Assembly (NCBI GenBank): GCA_905216215.1
Contig: CAJMSZ010000035.1
Location: 1 to 24,363, forward strand
Direction of reading: 5' to 3'
Origin: an uncultured bacterium
Lineage (GTDB): Bacteria; Bacillota; Clostridia; Lachnospirales; Lachnospiraceae
DNA: 24,363 nt
Below, in pieces: positions 22,437 through 24,363 of this stretch (position 1 is its first letter; every line of letters starts with the position of its first letter). The position numbers and the translations under genes are program-made. Below the pieces are notes generated by a model. It had not been told where the DNA came from. It saw only the letters and a list, made by a program, of their open reading frames with translations, and did not search any database.

Positions 22437-22946
22437 TTAAGCTAAAATCTCTTCTACAGATTTTCCGCGAAGTTTAGCTACTTTTTCTGGAGCCTTCAGT
22501 TCACTCAAACCAGCGATTGTAGCAAGTACTACGTTCTGTTTGTTGTTTGATCCTAAAGATTTTGTACGGATGTTTCTGATTCCAGCAAGTTCGATAACCG
22601 CACGAGCCGGTCCACCAGCGATTACACCAGTACCTTCTGGAGCTTTCTTAAGAAGCACAGAAGCACTTCCGAATTTTCCAAGATAGTCATGTGTAATACT
22701 TCCATTTTCATCTAAAGTTACTGAAATAAGTTTCTTCATAGCATCTTCTTTTCCTTTGCGGATTGCTTCTGGAATTTCAGCTGCCTTTCCTAAACCTGCA
22801 CCAACATGTCCGTTTCCGTCGCCTACAACTACTAAAGCTGTGAATCTCATGTTGCGACCACCCTTAACAACTTTGGTAACACGTTTAATTGATACTACTT
22901 TTTCGGTGAGTTCTAACTGATTAGCATCAATACGTTCCTGTCTCAT
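22437..22946 (-). CDS. rpsE: 30S ribosomal protein S5
   Basis: Helps decoding fidelity and mRNA unwinding at the entry site. The 169 residues show RVTKVVKGGRNMRFTALVVVGDGNGHVG and the AGGPARAVIELAGI motif of the C-terminal domain. The start at 22946 follows AGAAGGAGGAGCACAC. Confidence 0.98.
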   Translation of the reverse strand: MRQERIDANQLELTEKVVSIKRVTKVVKGGRNMRFTALVVVGDGNGHVGAGLGKAAEIPEAIRKGKEDAMKKLISVTLDENGSITHDYLGKFGSASVLLKKAPEGTGVIAGGPARAVIELAGIRNIRTKSLGSNNKQNVVLATIAGLSELKAPEKVAKLRGKSVEEILA

Positions 22947-22960
22947 GTGTGCTCCTCCTT

Positions 22961-23329
22961 CTAGAAATTCAAACCAGCTTCTCTTGCTGCGTCTGCTAAT
23001 GCTTTAATTTTTCCATGGTATATGAAGCCGCCTCTATCAAAGACAACTGATGTGATACCTTTTTCCATTGCTTTCTTTGCAATGACTGTTCCTAAGTATG
23101 CTGCTGCATCAACGTTGTTAGTTTTTTCAAGTTCAGCCTTAACATCTTTCTGAAGAGTTGATGCTGAAACAAGAGTATTTCCAACTGTATCGTCAATAAT
23201 TTGAGCATACATATGATTATTACTTCTGAACACAGCTAAACGTGGTCTTTCAGCAGTTCCGCTGAAACGATTACGTAATCTTCTGTGCTTCTTTTCACGA
23301 ATTTCGTTTCTTGCTTTTTTACTAACCAT
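22961..23329 (-). CDS. rplR: 50S ribosomal protein L18
   Basis: Binds 5S rRNA in the central protuberance. The 122 residues include RRLRNRFSGTAERPRLAVFRSNNHMYAQIID and the terminal GGFIYHGKIKALADAAREAGLNF. The start at 23329 follows TAAGGAGAGTGTGAACA. Confidence 0.98.
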   Translation of the reverse strand: MVSKKARNEIREKKHRRLRNRFSGTAERPRLAVFRSNNHMYAQIIDDTVGNTLVSASTLQKDVKAELEKTNNVDAAAYLGTVIAKKAMEKGITSVVFDRGGFIYHGKIKALADAAREAGLNF

Positions 23330-23347
23330 TGTTCACACTCTCCTTAC

Positions 23348-23890
23348 TTATTTCTTACCAGTCTTACCAACTTTACGTCTAATAACTTCATCAGCGTACT
23401 TAATACCTTTACCTTTGTAAGGTTCCGGTCTTCTCTTATCTCTGATTTCAGCTGCGTATTGGCCTACTTTTTCTTTGCTGATACCTTTAACAGTGATCTT
23501 GTTCTGTCCGTCAAGAACAGTTTCGATACCTTCTGGATCTTCCATTTCTACTGGATGAGAGTATCCTAAGTTCAATGTTAATTTCTTTCCTGATTTAGCT
23601 GCTCTGTAACCAACACCGTTGATTTCAAGAACTTTTTCATATCCCTGAGTTACACCAACTACCATGTTGTTAATCAGAGTTCTTGTTAAACCATGCAGAG
23701 ATTTCATTCTCTTTAAGTCATTTGGTCTTGTTACGACGATTGTTTCGCCTTCTTTTTTGATTTCCATTTCTGGAGCGAATTCTCTTGTGAGAGTTCCTTT
23801 AGGACCTTTAACAGTCACTACGTTGTTTTCTGCAATCTCAACAGTTACTCCTGCCGGAACTGCAACTGGAAGTCTTCCTATACGTGACAT
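23348..23890 (-). CDS. rplF: 50S ribosomal protein L6
   Basis: Large-subunit protein near the factor-binding site. The 180 residues consist of two related L6 domains: MSRIGRLPVAVPAGV at the start, and the conserved RRPEPYKGKGIKYADEVIRRKVGKTGKK end. The start at 23890 follows GTAGGAGGTAAGAGGA. Confidence 0.98.
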   Translation of the reverse strand: MSRIGRLPVAVPAGVTVEIAENNVVTVKGPKGTLTREFAPEMEIKKEGETIVVTRPNDLKRMKSLHGLTRTLINNMVVGVTQGYEKVLEINGVGYRAAKSGKKLTLNLGYSHPVEMEDPEGIETVLDGQNKITVKGISKEKVGQYAAEIRDKRRPEPYKGKGIKYADEVIRRKVGKTGKK

Positions 23891-23917
23891 TCCTCTTACC
23901 TCCTACTTAAATTCTCG

Positions 23918-23938
23918 GAGCAGGTGCTTTGCCTGCTC
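23918..23938 (-). other. Hairpin in rpsH-rplF spacer
   Basis: On the minus strand GAGCAGG pairs with CCTGCTC (23932-23938 with 23918-23924) around a seven-base loop, just before the rplF ribosome site. There is no T-run. It may be a processing or regulatory structure. Confidence 0.4.
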
Positions 23939-23975
23939 TGTTTTCAGTTACTTTTACTCTGTTCGCAGTGGCATC

Positions 23976-24363
23976 TTACCATACGAAGCAAAGAACTTCT
24001 CCGCCTACACCGAGCTTTCTTGCTTCTTTATCTGTTACAACACCCTGGTTTGTAGAGATGATAGCTGTTCCAAGTCCGCCAAGTACTCTTGGAAGTTCTT
24101 CTTTACCAGCATATACACGAAGACCTGGCTTAGAGATTCTCTTAAGACCAGAGATAACTTTTTCGTTCTTATCTGCACCATATTTTAATGTGATGCGGAT
24201 TGTGTTGAAGTTTCCTTCTTCTACGATATCGTATTTTGCGATATATCCTTCCTTAAGAAGAATGTCTGCGATAGCGATTTTCATTTTAGATGCTGGAACA
24301 TCTACTGTGTCATGTTTAGCAGTATTTGCATTACGGATTCTTGTAAGCATATCTGCAATTGGA
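23976..24363 (-). CDS. rpsH: 30S ribosomal protein S8 (N-terminus outside window)
   Basis: S8 binds helix 21 of 16S rRNA and in some bacteria represses the spc operon. The visible part starts PIADMLTRIRNAN, a few residues into the protein, and ends GVVTDKEARKLGVGGEVLCFVW, the conserved C-terminus. Its start lies beyond 24363; the Met of ADMLT is internal. It precedes rplF, with an 85-base spacer. Confidence 0.97.
   Translation of the reverse strand, partial: PIADMLTRIRNANTAKHDTVDVPASKMKIAIADILLKEGYIAKYDIVEEGNFNTIRITLKYGADKNEKVISGLKRISKPGLRVYAGKEELPRVLGGLGTAIISTNQGVVTDKEARKLGVGGEVLCFVW

Overview
The window looks like a low-GC gut Clostridia chromosome, most likely family Lachnospiraceae. The reasons are the codon and intergenic AT bias, the order adk-map-KOW protein-infA-rpmJ-rpsM-rpsK-rpsD-rpoA-rplQ, strong AGGAGG ribosome sites, a selenocysteine formate dehydrogenase, and a sigma-like gene followed by an amidase. 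Genus is not determined. No rRNA, tRNA or CRISPR array was seen.

Layout. Positions 1 to about 875 look like the end of an inserted mobile element carrying a secreted thioester/SpaA-type adhesin, whose C-terminus lies outside the window. The element ends inside an N-acetylmuramoyl-L-alanine amidase gene, of which only about 13 native codons remain (856-912). Next comes a degenerate sigma-70-like gene (981-1664). From 7290 down to 1839 on the minus strand is a formate operon: FNT-family formate channel, a NuoF-tail/GltD-like flavoprotein, and a Sec-containing formate dehydrogenase. In the last gene a UGA at 3486-3488, with an adjacent SECIS hairpin, is read as selenocysteine. A PucR-type regulator (7534-9105) is divergent from the operon, and a palindrome sits inside the focA promoter. 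Then follow a three-gene polar amino-acid ABC importer whose binding protein appears circularly permuted (9184-11566), uppP, a coiled-coil SleB/CwlJ-type wall hydrolase on the plus strand, and rpiB.

From 14503 to the end, on the minus strand, is the distal spc operon and the alpha operon: rpsH (partial), rplF, rplR, rpsE, rpmD, rplO, secY, adk, map, KOW protein, infA, [promoter], rpmJ, rpsM, rpsK, rpsD, rpoA, rplQ, terminator. Several spacers hold RNA-like hairpins. The most striking is about 470 bases of densely structured, higher-GC sequence between rpmJ and rpsM.

Most notable observations: the circularly permuted solute-binding protein; the unexplained structured rpmJ-rpsM spacer; the amidase broken at a mobile-element junction; the sigma-like protein lacking promoter-recognition regions; and the UGA/SECIS in the formate dehydrogenase, which automated annotation would split in two.
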